Source: Lytechinus pictus (Eukaryota > Echinodermata > Echinoidea > Temnopleuroida > Toxopneustidae). From it: a DNA stretch of 64,000 nucleotides. The stretch lies in assembly GCF_037042905.1 (NCBI RefSeq), contig NC_087262.1:23287501-23351500 (forward strand). The letters are read 5' to 3'. Position 1 is the first letter of the stretch. Each line of letters starts with the position of its first letter. Position numbers and translations under genes: made by a program. Positions 9,767 through 21,329 of the stretch are shown in pieces. Below the pieces are notes generated by a model that saw only the letters and a list, made by a program, of their open reading frames with translations, had not been told where the DNA came from and made no database searches.

Positions 9767-10424
9767 TGGTCACACCGCCAGAACTTTGCTGGAGCGGTCC
9801 TTTAACGGTAAGGAGAGGGGGTCGAATTTCGACAACGCTCGTCAACGTGCGCAAAATAAATAAAAAACATCGAAAACACGGGCGTTGCCTTAGCGGTGCA
9901 CCTCTGAAGCCGGCGTTGCTTTAGCGTTGGTTTAACGGTATCGAGCGTTGGTTTAGCGGTGAAACCTCCATACCAACGCCAAACCAAAGTATCACCGCAA
10001 TGTATTGCTGCTTCAACACCCGACACCGTTCCAGCAATCCCGTGTACGCTCGCAATACGCATACAATCGCTCTACCAATGTTTGTGCAACGTTTAATCGC
10101 CACAGCAGTGGTCCAGCTTTCAAGATTTCTGCGTTGGCCTAGCGGACCCAAGCGTCCACGAACTTGCGTCTAGCAGTGCCAAATTTTGACTGGGCGTTGT
10201 TGGAGCGGGGTTAACTTTGCAGGAGCGGAAACTTGCCCGCTCCTCACCGCTCGCAATATTCTGTGCAGCTCAAAATATTCGGAGCGGTAGGAGGGACCCT
10301 CGGCTGTGGCCGAGCGCATACGGCGTTGCCTTAACGGTTGCCAACTTCTGTTAAACGGTGGTGAACTGTAACGAGCGGTGATGATTTTTTTTTCCGCTCC
10401 AGCAAAGTTCTGGCGGTGTGACCA
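9767..10424. mobile_element. Non-autonomous DNA transposon with 31-bp terminal inverted repeats
   Basis: The left end tggtcacaccgccagaactt (continuing to ggagcgg) is an exact reverse complement of the right end at 10394-10424. Total 658 bp. The interior is GC-rich with repeats of gcgttggtttagcggt-like words. No transposase can be read. No clear target-site duplication was found, so the superfamily is undecided. Confidence 0.72.
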
Positions 10425-10767
10425 ATCATGCGGTATATCATTAATACGATAATTGCAAGCCGACGTTCAATAAAAGGAACTTCACAAAAAAGGAGTGCAA
10501 TTTGATTTGAATATATTTTCACACAAAAAAATGGTAACAATACAAATGAAATGAAACATGAGATATTGACGAAATGAAAACGGAAGGGGGGGGGGGCTGG
10601 GTAGCCCTACTCGGCAGTAGGGATCATGGTACTGCAGCATAGAACAACATGTAGAATACTCCTTCTTGGCAAATGCATGCGAATTCTACCGCAATCTATC
10701 TTGTTTTCATGACAATCATTGGTTTTAGTCGTTTCAGTCCATAAGTATGGATGTTCTTTTGTAAACC

Positions 10768-10901
10768 GGGGCCCATAGCACAAAGCTCAGCAATCATCGT
10801 AGTACATTATTTGTTAACGATTGATTGCATTGACTGCAATGTACAATCAATCGTTAAAATCAAGCGTATGATTACTTGATAACCTTTGTGTAACAGTACC
10901 C
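10768..10901. repeat. Foldback element with GGGGCCC...AAAG end
   Basis: Left ggggcccatagcacaaagct and right acctttgtgtaacagtacc are loosely inverted, with an inner inverted pair taacgattgattgcattg and caatcaatcgtta. Same end type as the foldbacks near 28 kb. Confidence 0.45.
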
Positions 10902-11071
10902 TGATCCTTTCCCGTAAATATTTAACCCTGAATATTTGATAATCACGATTATTCCACCATTTTCTTTGTAACAAGTGCACACCAAGTTACCAATAATGTC
11001 TACAGCATTTCCATTTATTTGAAAGCAGGATAAAAGAGCATTGTACATTAAATGCCTTGCTCACAGGCATA

Positions 11072-11146
11072 GGTGCCGCGGCCGGGGATCGAACCCCGGA
11101 CTTTTTATGTATAGCCAGGCGCCTTAGACCACTCGGCCACGGCACC
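11072..11146 (-). repeat. tRNA-derived SINE head
   Basis: On the minus strand 75 nt open with ggtgccgtggccgagtggtc (A box) and contain ggttcgatcccc (B box); the acceptor arm pairs GGTGCCG with CGGCACC. The anticodon arm does not pair, so it is not a working tRNA. Downstream (lower coordinates) the minus strand carries gagcaaggcattta, a tail shared with marine invertebrate SINEs. The copy at 50188 has the same broken anticodon arm (ggcgcctg). A 15-bp piece (ccactcggccacggc) is duplicated just upstream. Confidence 0.6.
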
Positions 11147-11650
11147 TCCACTCGGCCACGGCTCCATGTCTTTCGTAGTTCGATCTTGTGAATGTGTACC
11201 ATCGAAATATCTTTGTTTATTGCATATGATTTTGTTAAGATTTTATTAGACTATTATGTTGAGGTATTGTTTTATCATGCGATATTACTCAGTTATGATG
11301 AACTATTGCTAATGTATCGAATCAAATCAGTGAACACATATGAATCAAAGGATTTACCCCAGTTATAATGATGATATTATATGATCCATAATATGTTCTA
11401 GCTGTTCCCATCAAAATATGACTGGTTAACAATTGTACAAGGAGCGTACACATATTATGTATTAAAGGAGATGTGCCACTGTTTTTATTATATTTTATAA
11501 AAATGCGTTTTAGTTAGTATGTTGCATTTTTAACTAAAAAATCATCCTTGTTGGGATAAGAACAAACACACCATAAAGAATTATATATATATATATAATG
11601 TGATGACAAGTTTACTTGTACCAAACGCTCTTGAGGTGTGAGTATGAAAC

Positions 11651-11801
11651 ATATTGTGATGAGGCCAACTCAAAAGATAGAATACGGTAGGCATCCTGAC
11701 CATAATAGTCTGTAATTACAGACGCTTCTGACGAAGTCTTATTAAAGACGAAAGCTAAAGCTAAAATGGTGTCCTGCGTCATCTTTTGAGTTGGCCTCAT
11801 C

Positions 11802-11808
<7 letters not shown>
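11651..11808. mobile_element. 158-bp element with 28-bp inverted ends and a hammerhead-like core
   Basis: atattgtgatgaggccaact (to agat) at 11651-11678 is exactly inverted at 11781-11808, next to a (TA)n tract. Between the arms lies ctgacga, a five-pair hairpin (gtctt-atta-aagac) and gaaa, the order of a hammerhead ribozyme core. Penelope-like retroelements are known to carry hammerhead motifs in their terminal repeats; that identity is inferred here. Confidence 0.5.
11720..11780 (+). ncRNA. Hammerhead-ribozyme-like motif (plus strand)
   Basis: ctgacga at 11728-11734 is followed by hairpin 11736-11749, gaaa at 11750-11753, a minimal stem III (gc-taaa-gc) and TA at 11762-11763 as the UH position. 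Stem I can form between gacgctt and the distant gcgtc at 11776-11780 plus aa near the cut site. The departure from consensus is one extra A between CUGACGA and stem II, so activity is uncertain. Confidence 0.4.
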
Positions 11809-11842
<34 letters not shown>

Positions 11843-13590
11843 CAAAGAGTTATGCGTCGGCGTCATACTGTAGAAACAAAAGAAGACTTAATAGAAACGC
11901 CGTGAGGAGACATAATCTTCCGAATTTTCGGTCATAGACCTTCTTCAGGGATGATTTATATATATATATTAAACCACTTCTCAAGAAGGACATTATTCTA
12001 TTTTGTGTGCTCATTTTTTCTCTGTTTCTCTGGGCCAGCTCCTTCGCTTATCATGATATTAAGTCACTAAAAACACTGGAATTAAAAGTCTATAATACAA
12101 TTAATGTAAACCTTCCCCTAATCCAGCGTTTCAACCGGTGGACCGCGAGAAGCTCCAGAAGAAGAAAAAATAGGGGAAAAACTATATTAAATTTTTACAG
12201 ACCTGTCCGAAAATGTTATGTTTGATCGGTCTACATGGGTCAAACAAAGCTAAGGCACTTTTAGGTATCATGCATGTTGCACTATGACGGTTTCGATCTA
12301 ACTTTGATGTGAACCTCACCGGACCTTTTCGAATGTGCTTCAGAGCTTTATGTTCGAATTTCAGGAAACATACTTTCATCAAAATGGACCGTTTTTAAAG
12401 CGAAAGGGTGAGTAAGGAAACATATCTTCTCTTGAAAAGTCTCAGAAGGTAACTGTAAGAAAATAATACCCTGAATACATTAATTTGGATTCATCATGAC
12501 TTGCAGTGATACAAATCCAATTTTAAAGTAATGTGTCGAATATGTTGAAGTATTGTCAAATGATACTCTGGATATCGTTGGTAGATCTGCGCACCCGTCG
12601 GGGAATAATGAAGAGAGAGGGAAAAATTAAGAGAAAGAGAGGAAAGAAGAGAAGGATTGAAAGAGAAAGAAGGAAAGAGAAAAGGAAAGAAAAAAGCAGA
12701 GCTGTTGGACCGGCCTGTCGGAAAAAAATGATAAACTGTCGGGTCACGCGTAATGTTCGAAATGCATCATGTACCGACAGTGATTAACGTAACTGTCGGG
12801 TCAACCAAGGCTGTTCCAACTACTTCATGTACCGACAGAATGTCCCTGTTTTAGTTCTAAATCGGCTAAAAATAAACGCTCGCTTTCTTACCGACAGTGT
12901 TTAAATTGGCCCGGTTGTAGGTCTAAATCGCCAAAAAAAATCAGCTCGCGCTACGCACCATACATTTTGTTTATTTTACCTTTCCAGGTGATGAATGAGA
13001 GTTCGTCACGAGATGTTTTCATAGATGACTATTTATTTTCGAAATGAGCCGTTCGACATGCCCTTTCTGGTCAGACATTGAATGTCAGATATCTTTCCTT
13101 TCTCTGCTAGAGCTTCAATCATAACGACCTCTGCGTCCCAGTATTGAGGTGCTGCCCTTGCTTCGTACTGCAAACTTGGTGAATAAAAATAGCTTTAAAT
13201 GAGACGCGTCCTTAATTGTAAAGTTTTGGATGCTTGCATGATTCTGTCAAACTCTTGCCATTGCGCTGTCTCCTCTGTCGACCTCCCATTTTTCTCTCTC
13301 GAAATCGCGTGATGATGGACTTGAAATCGATGACGTCGAAACTTACTCGTAACTGGGGGTGCATGGGTTGTGACTTTTGCATCGTTTCTCCTGCATTTCT
13401 CTGCCTTCGGAATCATGAATTGCTTCAGTATAACCTTCGTTACCCTCCAAGAAGACTTTTCTACTGGTTCAACCGCTACCTGTGAGTATAGGGGTATTGT
13501 CCATCACTTTATAAAGTCAATATCACTAGTTATTTGATCTTGAATATAATATTTCTATAAAGACCACGCCTTATGATTTCATCTGATAAT
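11809..13590. other. No gene recognised; (TA)n, purine-rich and short-repeat tracts
   Basis: (TA)n near 11806-11838; a purine-rich gaaagagaaagaagg tract at 12610-12700; words gaccgacag/ctgtcgggtca repeated in direct and inverted form between 12710 and 12900. Open frames here lack family likeness. Confidence 0.5.
11926..11948 (-). ncRNA. Second hammerhead-like motif, Penelope-type terminus (minus strand)
   Basis: The minus strand reads cctgaagaaggtctatgacc followed by gaaaattcgg: CTGAAGA, an extra A, hairpin ggtc-tat-gacc, then GAAA. The same plan, with the same extra A, occurs at 11720 and, more loosely, at 23224-23256 (minus). Confidence 0.35.
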
Positions 13591-13599
13591 ACAGATGAA

Positions 13600-13710
13600 G
13601 ATGATGATGGATGGTGATGATAATAATAAATGATATTAATAATAACAACGACAATAACAACAATAATAGTATTATTAATAATAGTGATAATGATAATAAT
13701 GCTGAAAATC
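13600..13710. repeat. (GAT)n / (AAT)n microsatellite
   Basis: Runs of gatgatgatgg then aataataac and aataatag units, giving Asn-rich spurious translation. Confidence 0.75.
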
Positions 13711-13898
13711 GTTCTTCATTGTTCATTTATCCATTTGTTTTTTTATTAGAAAGAATAGACAACGAAGAAAGGAGGAATTATATAATAATTAATCTGATAA
13801 CCCTATATTTTTGGAAGAAATTAGGTTGCTCCTCGTATCGTCCTTTCACCTCACGCGAAGTCATGTATCATCGCACTCACGCGTATTTGAAATTTGTA

Positions 13899-14060
13899 CA
13901 CTCTTAATCTTTAATCAACCCTGGGCAACATACTGTCCACACAACTATTGGTTAAAATCTGCCCAAATTGGGTAATAAAAACTAATAATTGGGTAATAAA
14001 CTTGCATAATGGGATAATAATTGCCCAGAATATATGTATTTCACCAACATACATTACCCA
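13899..14060 (+). mobile_element. Truncated MITE of the CACTCTTAA family
   Basis: Starts tacactcttaatctttaatc and carries gggcaacatactgtccacac and attggttaaaa, matching the left arm of the complete MITE at 41526-41721. Its right arm is not recognisable; the sequence continues with tttgggtaataa units. This is a degraded member of the family. Confidence 0.55.
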
Positions 14061-14599
14061 ACAGGCGGGGGGCAGGCTGCCCCCTGGCGGATTTCACCGG
14101 GGAAAAAAACGGGAAAAGGAGAAAGGGAGAAAGAAAGAAAGAAAGGGAAAGGGAAGAAAAGGGGAAAAAAGAGGAATGGGAAGGAAAGGGGAAGGTAAAA
14201 GGTGAAAAGAAAACTAAAAAAAAACATTTAGCCGAAAACGGAAGGAAGAAAGAAAATGACCGAGAGAGAACAAATGATCCTAGATACTAATACATTTACA
14301 TGATCAGTAAGAAAGAGTAATGAATTAGATGACAAAATAGCAAAAGAAAAGCGGGAAATGAAGGAAATGGAATGAGCCAAAAGCTAAATTGGAAAATAAA
14401 GAGGGACAAGAAAGACAAAGGCATTGGCATGATGGAAAATAAACAAACAATTTTTTTTACAAATTTTCCCACATTTGCTATGTTACAACTCAATCAAAAT
14501 ATTTGGTTTGCTACGCAACTGCGTTGAATTAATGTGTTGTGTAAAACTATATCCGCAAATTGATTAAAAATAGCGGCCATCTGTAAGGTTGAAAATGGG

Positions 14600-15150
14600 T
14601 TTAATATCAAAAGGTTCCGGGGGCGGAGCCCCCGAACCCATCCCGCATGCCACTTGTGTACAGATGGAAGGTTTTGGGTCATGGCCTTTAAAAGAACAAC
14701 AACAAAAAAGGAGAGAAGAAAGAAAAACAAAGGAAAAGTGAAAGTTATGATATTATTTTCTTGATATGTCAAAATCTATCTCAAAGTTAGATTCTCATGA
14801 GAAGGTGATTTTTTCTCGCTCGCTTCGCTCGCTCGGGATTGATATTGGACAACTTTTCGCCATACACGCCATACTATGCCCCATCTTTTATTTTTTACTC
14901 CACGCGCCACTGCCACATAGAGCTTCGCCCTAATGCTCGCGGACAATCATAAAACAATCCTGCTCACAGTGGCGTATAAACAAACCAAGAAAAAAGAAGA
15001 GGAAAAAAGAAAAGGAAATAGAGAAGGGTGAAAAATTATACTATTTTTAGAATATTATGTCAAAATCTATCACAAAATTGGGGTAATGTAATAAAAATGT
15101 TGAATTTTAGCTCGCTCGTCTCGCTCGCACCTTTTGATTTTATTTTATTA
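14600..15150. repeat. Dispersed repeat with CTCGCTTCGCTCGCTCG word, two copies
   Basis: Two similar segments, about 14620-14840 and 14960-15145. Each has a gaaaaaaggag-type purine tract, a stretch like atgtcaaaatctatcacaaa, and a cgctcgcttcgctcgc-like word. The same family occurs at 38150-38360 and, inverted, at 38690-38880. Confidence 0.5.
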
Positions 15151-16600
15151 TCATTTTTTCTGTTTGCCTAGACATAATTTCTTTTTACTTGTATGTTTTA
15201 CTCCTTCGCCAAGCAAGTTAATTACAACAATGAGCATAGAAATAAAATAAGAATATTTTAGGTTTGAACAAGATAAGCAACAAAAGCCTTTAGCTTTCAT
15301 TTAAGTCCCCACTTCGGCATTAACAGTAATTTCAGGAGGTCTGGCTGCGGAATTTCTCTTTTCATGCAAACAATCGAAGGATCATCATTCAAACATGAAC
15401 ACAGAAAAATCATAAAAACATTCCTTTCTCGTACAAAAAAAAAACATTGTTATGAACATCCGAAATCACAAGTCATGCACTGAATCGTCGTGCAAAGTTA
15501 AACAACAATAAAACACCAAAACAGCTTCGAATTTTGTACAGAATGAACTTGCTCGCCCGTCATGCCCGTTGACCTTTTTTTTGCTCACTAAATTGGGTCA
15601 TTTTCCCTGGGTTATTTTTCGCGTAAGATTGGTCTTTGACGTCGTTGCTCTGAGTTTACAATGAATCGATTATCGTGAGTTTTGTAAATATACTAGGACG
15701 ATAAAGAACAATATATCTAGTAGCCGTTTTCGCCTGAGCGGAAATAAATGCATAGGTGGGCCGTTCCATGGGCTTGAACAAAGACGAACGGGAATGGAAA
15801 AACAATCCCTTTTTTCCCTAAAAGGACTGGGGTGGGGGGGGGGGGGGGGACCATGATCCACCCTCGACGCTCTTCGAGCGATATTTCCGAAACGCAAACA
15901 GATAGTGCATCACAATTTTATGACTTTTTTTGAAGTCTCGCGCAACTTTTGAGACCAAATTCGTATCATACGGGTAAAGCATGGCGACGCCACGTGACTT
16001 TTTACGAGACAATGCCGAATCTGGCTCAATTCTATACTTTGTGTAAAACGTCTATGGGGGATGAAATTCATAAAAGGGTGATTATATTTCGTTCTAATTG
16101 GTGTGTTTAATTATTTTAGGGTTTATTTAAGTTGTTGGATGGTCTTTTTGCTCTTTCTTCTGGTGATACAAACTCTTTAATCACAACGTATTCTTTAAAA
16201 ATATGTATTACATGCCCTCCTATAGAAAAGATACATGACCTACTGATAGATGTGATAAAGGAGGTAGTTTAAGTGAAATATATACAAAAGTAATGGGAGT
16301 TGTTCACATGTGACATCACACATCCTTGTCGCATTGCCAATGGGAGGATCTACATCACAATGCTCATAACTTTCTTATCATTCACTCAATTTTTCTCAAA
16401 CTCTCGTTGATCATGTTGATCTGTTTCTTTGATTTGAGTACAAACTAGGCCGCGGTGGAACATCTGAAACCTTACCCTTGAATAGATGAAGCAAGTGCAT
16501 CTCCTTGCGCTGACTCTTTCGTTTATCCATGCTACTTCGACGACTGTACAGGAGGCATCTACAGTGTACATCCACACCTGAGCGGATAACGAGCTTTTTA
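15151..16600. other. No gene recognised
   Basis: A G16 run lies near 15834-15849. Open frames here are short and have no family likeness. Upstream exons of the SLC16-like pseudogene were looked for (N-terminal D-G-G-W-G-W type motif) and not found. Confidence 0.45.
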
Positions 16601-16619
16601 GTTTGTTCCAACTGTGCAC

Positions 16620-17215
16620 CATTACCAAGTCAGTTTTCAAGATGCTGTTCTTTGAGTTCTTATACACAGTCCTGGCTAAAGTTGCTGGTCACTCATCCCA
16701 TTCCTGCAAGGATTGTAAACTTAAGAATACCAATATTCCGAACCAACACACCTACTTCCACAGCATAATGTCTCCATCTTAGACACGCATCTTGAGTTTG
16801 TAGACTCCTTTACCTACTTCATGTCAGTCATCTCCATCTTCCTGGACAGATAAACATCATGATAGTGGAAACCGATGCAGTCATGGCTAAACTAAACTAA
16901 GTGAAATTTGAGAAACAGTTCCAAAGTACAACCTTCGCACCAACTGTGCTATAAAACTCATCGCTTCCTTTGTAGTAGCGAGTCATGGAAAACGAACGCC
17001 GGTCAGGCATGCCAGGAGAATGGCGAAACTCTTTCCAACTCTTTTTTTCCCAGACGCATTCTTATATGGGAGGAATAGATGAACAACTTGGAGGTCCTCC
17101 AGTGTGCAGGCATTCCTAGTCTGTTCTCATTGCCAAGCCTGCGACGTCACAAGAGGATTGGTCACCCGTGTCGAATCATGGACCATGGTCGAATGGAATG
17201 GTTGGATCCTTCTAG
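16620..17215 (+). mobile_element. LINE relic (3' part of a reverse transcriptase ORF)
   Basis: Pieces in several frames resemble the C-terminal part of a LINE polyprotein: FVDSFTYFMSVIS near 16790-16835, and EVLQCAGIPSLF with RRHKRIGHPCRIMDHGR at 17090-17185. The latter matches the L-R-W-x-G-H-x-x-R-M type motif of RTE-like elements. Many frameshifts and stops; it is dead. Confidence 0.5.
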
Positions 17216-17258
17216 CAAGCATCTCTTACTTCTCTACCTCATTTATCACGGATTTCAG

Positions 17259-17401
17259 GCTCGTCTACTTCACATACAGCGCCAGATACGGTTTGGGTGC
17301 TGGCTTTTGTTCACTGGCTTCAATGGACCTCTTGCTTCGGTATTTCCCAAGGAAGCACTGCTCACGAGCTACTCTTATCGCGTTGGTTGGGGGAAGCACA
17401 G
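17259..17401 (+). pseudogene. SLC16-like exon a (TM3-4 region)
   Basis: Reads LVYFTYSARYGLGAGFCSLA then SMDLLLRYFPRKHCSRATL and ALVGGSTG. YGLGAG followed by RYF..KR.. and GGS.G is the TM4 region typical of the MCT family. The acceptor gatttcag at 17251-17258 enters in phase 2, the donor gtacga leaves in phase 1. A LINE relic lies directly upstream, so the preceding exon is displaced or lost. Confidence 0.6.
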
Positions 17402-17976
17402 GTACGATATTTGAATGTTTCCTTGGCATTTCTAGACGAAATATCCCTTCAGTACCATCCAGGCTCAGGCACATGTAATTGTTACTTTTCTATTCGCTGA
17501 CTATAAAGTGCAACAAGGATGAACCTTTCATACAGCTTGTGAACCCAGTGCATTAAACTGGAATGATAATATTTCATGAAGTGTCTTGTTATATATCTTT
17601 TTTTCATAAATTTCTTCTCAGCAAAATACCTTTACAGTTTGGGGGGAATTTCCGACAGACATGACAAATGGATCAATGATTCCATGATTCCCGATTCCTA
17701 AAGCGCATTCAAATGATAATGTAATGGGTTATATAAATTTCACTCCTTTCAATTTATTTGTAGAAAGGGAGGGAGGGTTGGATCAAGAAAAGAGTAAAAA
17801 GTAATCGTAAAGTTATTTCACTTACCCTTTTTAAGGTCTCTTTCCAGCCTTCAGTGGTGTATCTCATGATGTATTATATTATGAATCATAGGCAGATTAG
17901 TACAAACGTCGGAAGGCAATTTCTCCCTTACCTGACTTTCTTAGAAACGAATGCATTTCTGTTTTCAATACTACAG

Positions 17977-18930
17977 GTATGCTTGTTTTTGGTCCTCTGA
18001 CATACATGTTGATCGAGAACTGGGGTTGGTGGAACACGTTCCGTTTCCTTGGAGCTTTGATGCTACTCATTGCACTTCCAGCTACGATGACGTTTTCACG
18101 TCCCAGCCCACATAAAAATGAATGCACATCAGACCAACGGGATGTTACTAAAAAGAAAAAGACGTTACGATGCGGACCCGAGAAGGGAATAACCTTTGAC
18201 AAGTCCAACAAATTAAGTCCGGGCATGGTCACTGGGAACCCGAGATGTTAAGGGACGGTTGAAAGACAAGGAAATAATTCTTGAGCAAGGTATATCTATC
18301 GCATGTGTGACAGCCTATGACAATGAAGGGTTTTCCATGAAAGGGATAAATCGGCGTGAACAAAACAATGGCAATGGACATCAGAAATCCAGAACAACAT
18401 GGATAAAGACTCAGCTGATTTGGTTCTGGTGGAGGAACTGATGGGCAACAATGATAAGGGTCAAGTACTAAAAATTGAGCAAGGATTTTCCTACTGACCT
18501 TTCAGAAGATGGCAAAGTTGGTCTGAAACAACTTGGACCACTTTCTTCAGTAGCTCCTGATTTAGTGACGAACATAGAGAGAGGACAACCTAACCAACAA
18601 TTAACACCTTAAGTAAATGATCTTCAGAATGTAACAGCCATCCAACCGGTAGTGTTGTCAATTCATACGGTAGCCGAAGATGATGTCGCGTCATTTACAA
18701 ACATCAGCATTTCAACGAACATTCAGTGTCACACCATTTCCGTCTCTGCCATCCAGTGTGTCAGCGAAGGAAAAGAAGACACACCTCCGCAAGTGGTGCA
18801 GTCGAAGAACTTGGAAGGAGAAAGTGGCCGAGGATTTTTCCGAAGATACAAAGCACTATTCTATCCTGATCTCTTGCTCATCTGCATCACAGGTCTTCCA
18901 ATCATGAACACATTCTATTATATTAATATG
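17977..18930 (+). pseudogene. SLC16-like exon b (TM5-6 and central loop), frameshifted
   Basis: Starts in phase 1 with GMLVFGPLTYMLIENWGWWN and LGALMLLIALPATMTF (TM5-6), then enters a long polar loop. The frame is lost near 18249. Coding-like sequence continues in a second frame (18259-18438), a third (for example DSADLVLVEELMGNN near 18410-18445) and back to the second (DFPTDLSEDGKVGLKQ), where a TAA lies at 18610. The last part, FFRRYKALFYPDLLLICITG, is the start of TM7. Donor gtaaga at 18931, phase 0. Confidence 0.6.
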
Positions 18931-19424
18931 GTAAGAACTAGTATTCTACATTTTTACGATTGTATACACGGGTTACATGACAGATTATTCTTGGGGTATT
19001 GTTCAATACCACCTAACCATCCCAAGAGTTTTGGAAACGGGGTTTTGCTGGCTGACGCCTTCATTTGATTTTTAAAAAAGTTTGATAGGAAATTCAAATG
19101 TGTAAATTTTTTCCGCTATATTACCAAGCAGCAAACTTCGTCCAAATACATAGCCCGTAATTCTTTAAAAATTCGCTTAGTTCAGTCGTTGTTTCGCCAC
19201 GATACATGACAATTATATGAACGTTGGCGTTAGGGGGTGAGAGTAGGAGGTTTTTTTCTACTTTGCTGGTTTTTGCAACGTATTCATCTGCCATGCATCA
19301 TGTGCATATGGAATCGTGCGTGTGGCTCCTGAAAACTTCACCATATGGAAACAGATGATCGAATCATTCCGCAATGGTATATGAAAATTTTTTAGATGCT
19401 TTATTCATTTGAGCAGGAATATCG

Positions 19425-19700
19425 AAATTGATCGTGCCCCCCCAAAAGGCTGACTTGGATAGGAAGTTTTTGGTGTATTCGGCGACGGCCTTGATGCCTT
19501 CAGAGGCGATGTGCTTGGCCATTTCACCGGGGAGGAGGAGACGGAAAGTGGTCTAGACCTCACGGATGCCGATGGTGGACTTATTGTATTGGGCAAGACG
19601 GGATGCCTCACCGGCGATTCGCTCAAAGACATCGTTGACGAAGGTGTTCATGATAGACATGCCACCGTTAGTATAGAGATACCAGTGTTCATGGGTGTCG
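19425..19700 (-). pseudogene. Histone H2B pseudogene
   Basis: The minus strand reads [35 protein letters not shown], then TAG where H2B has Gln, then TTFRLLLPGEMAKHIASEGI and KAVAEYTKN: H2B from the alpha-2 helix to the C terminus. A frameshift lies before MSIMN (TGIS is in another frame), and the N-terminal tail is missing, replaced by G/C homopolymer repeats from 19705. The C-terminal lysine-serine end runs on instead of stopping. It lies in the first large intron of the SLC16-like pseudogene, on the opposite strand. Confidence 0.8.
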
Positions 19701-20116
19701 ATCACGGGGGGGGGGGGGGATGGGGGGGATATATCCCCCCAATATTTCAAGTGGGGGGGGGTGGCCTGTATTATCATCCCCCCCCAATAATTTAGGGTAG
19801 AAAATTTATAATAATGATGATGAAAAAATGAAAAGTTTGATCATGATGATTATAGTGATGATTATAGTATGCCATCAATCAGTTTGTTTCCCTCGCAATT
19901 TGTGTATATTGTTATTAAATAAAAACATTCTTTTCCAGGACTTTTAAACAGATGGGTGGAGGTTCAAGATAAAAAAGAATGAAATGTTTATGTATATGAT
20001 ATTTTTTAACACATGACATAAAAGGACCCCGACGAAAAACAACTTTTAATGATAGGGTGTTCCATCCCACCAGTGGTAATATGATCATATTTTTACAATT
20101 TTTTAATGGTACACGT

Positions 20117-20762
20117 ACTTCCACAGATTATGTTTTGAGTCAGTTGAACTGGACATCAATTGAAAATCGGTGGAAAATGCAAAGATGTAAGCTAGTATAC
20201 AAAGCTATAAATGGTCAGGCACCAAAATACCTGACCAATTTATTTGACAAAGCGAATTCTATTCATAGTTACAGAACCAGAGCTGCAATAACTGATGGAC
20301 TTTTGATACCAAAAGCAAGGACAAATTCTGGCAAACAAGCTTTTTCCCATGTTGGTGCAGTGGAGTGGAACCGTTTACCGCATGATGTAAGGCAGGCACC
20401 TTCTAAACACACATTTACTGCAAGATTCTGGAAAGTGACCCAAAACTAGGTAACACCCCTCATGAAATTCCTTTAGTAAATGACTAACTCACCTAATACA
20501 GTAAAATATATCTTACATATATATTTCTAACCAATTTTAGTATACCAATAAACAATTTCACGTGCCTGACACCATGTGGTTGCTGATTCCACTCCACTGA
20601 ACTATATGTAGATGACAATAAGTTTTATGTGCATGTTCTGTAATTGTTTTCTAATGTGTTTTTTGTTATTGTATTCCAGGGCCTCTAAGTATAACAGTGT
20701 TTGAACCACTGACAGAGTCACCCTGGTAAAATAAGACGTAATAAATAAATAAATAAATAAAT
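20117..20762 (+). mobile_element. LINE 3' end (CR1/L2-like ORF2 C terminus and 3' UTR)
   Basis: From about 20130 the frame reads LSQLNWTSIENRWKMQRCKL, VYKAINGQAPKYLTNLF and VEWNRLPHDVRQAPSKHTF up to TAG at 20447: the end of a CR1/L2-type LINE reverse transcriptase protein. A 300-bp 3' UTR with ccagggcctctaag follows, ending in an (AATA)n tail at about 20737-20762. The 5' part is missing, as usual for LINE insertions. Confidence 0.7.
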
Positions 20763-21329
20763 GAGTGAAATCAATTAATGGTTTCAGAAAGAATAATCAT
20801 TCATTTCTCTCTAAAGCGTATCTTCGGATATGAACATCGGATGTTTTTTTTTCATGTTATTCTTGTTATTGTTATGGACTTGAATAACTAAACTTGATTG
20901 ACTCTTTCTTATTTTGGCAAAAAGAAATCTCTTTTGAGATTGGAAAGGGATGACAGTTTTGCATTCTATATGAGCACACTCGTGCGGTACGTAAATTTCA
21001 TTTTAACACATATATTAGCTGATATTACACACTGATGGTTAAAGAAAATGTTGGAGAAATATCATAACATGACAGTTGAGTTTTGATTGTTTTTATGTTT
21101 GTTTTTGTTTTATGCACTTATAAAGCATTTAAAACATGTTAAAATCCAGGGTTAAAATCGTCCAAGGAATGACGGTAAGCCCGATGGCGCACGAGAAACC
21201 ACACAGTTTGTAATTTTGTGCTAGTCTTAATTTGTCCGAATTTGTTCGCATCACTTGTTTAGTGAAATACGTATCGTATGGTCTTAGTGAATTCTTACAA
21301 ACAGGCCTTAGAATGCCTCTCTTCAGGTC

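Noticed and set aside
11072-11146. Functional tRNA gene
   Set aside because: A and B boxes and the acceptor stem are good, but the anticodon arm does not pair and a second copy with the same defect exists at 50188, so it is a SINE.
12533-12787. Lys/Arg/Glu-rich ORF of 84 codons
   Set aside because: Comes from a purine-rich simple tract; no conserved motif.
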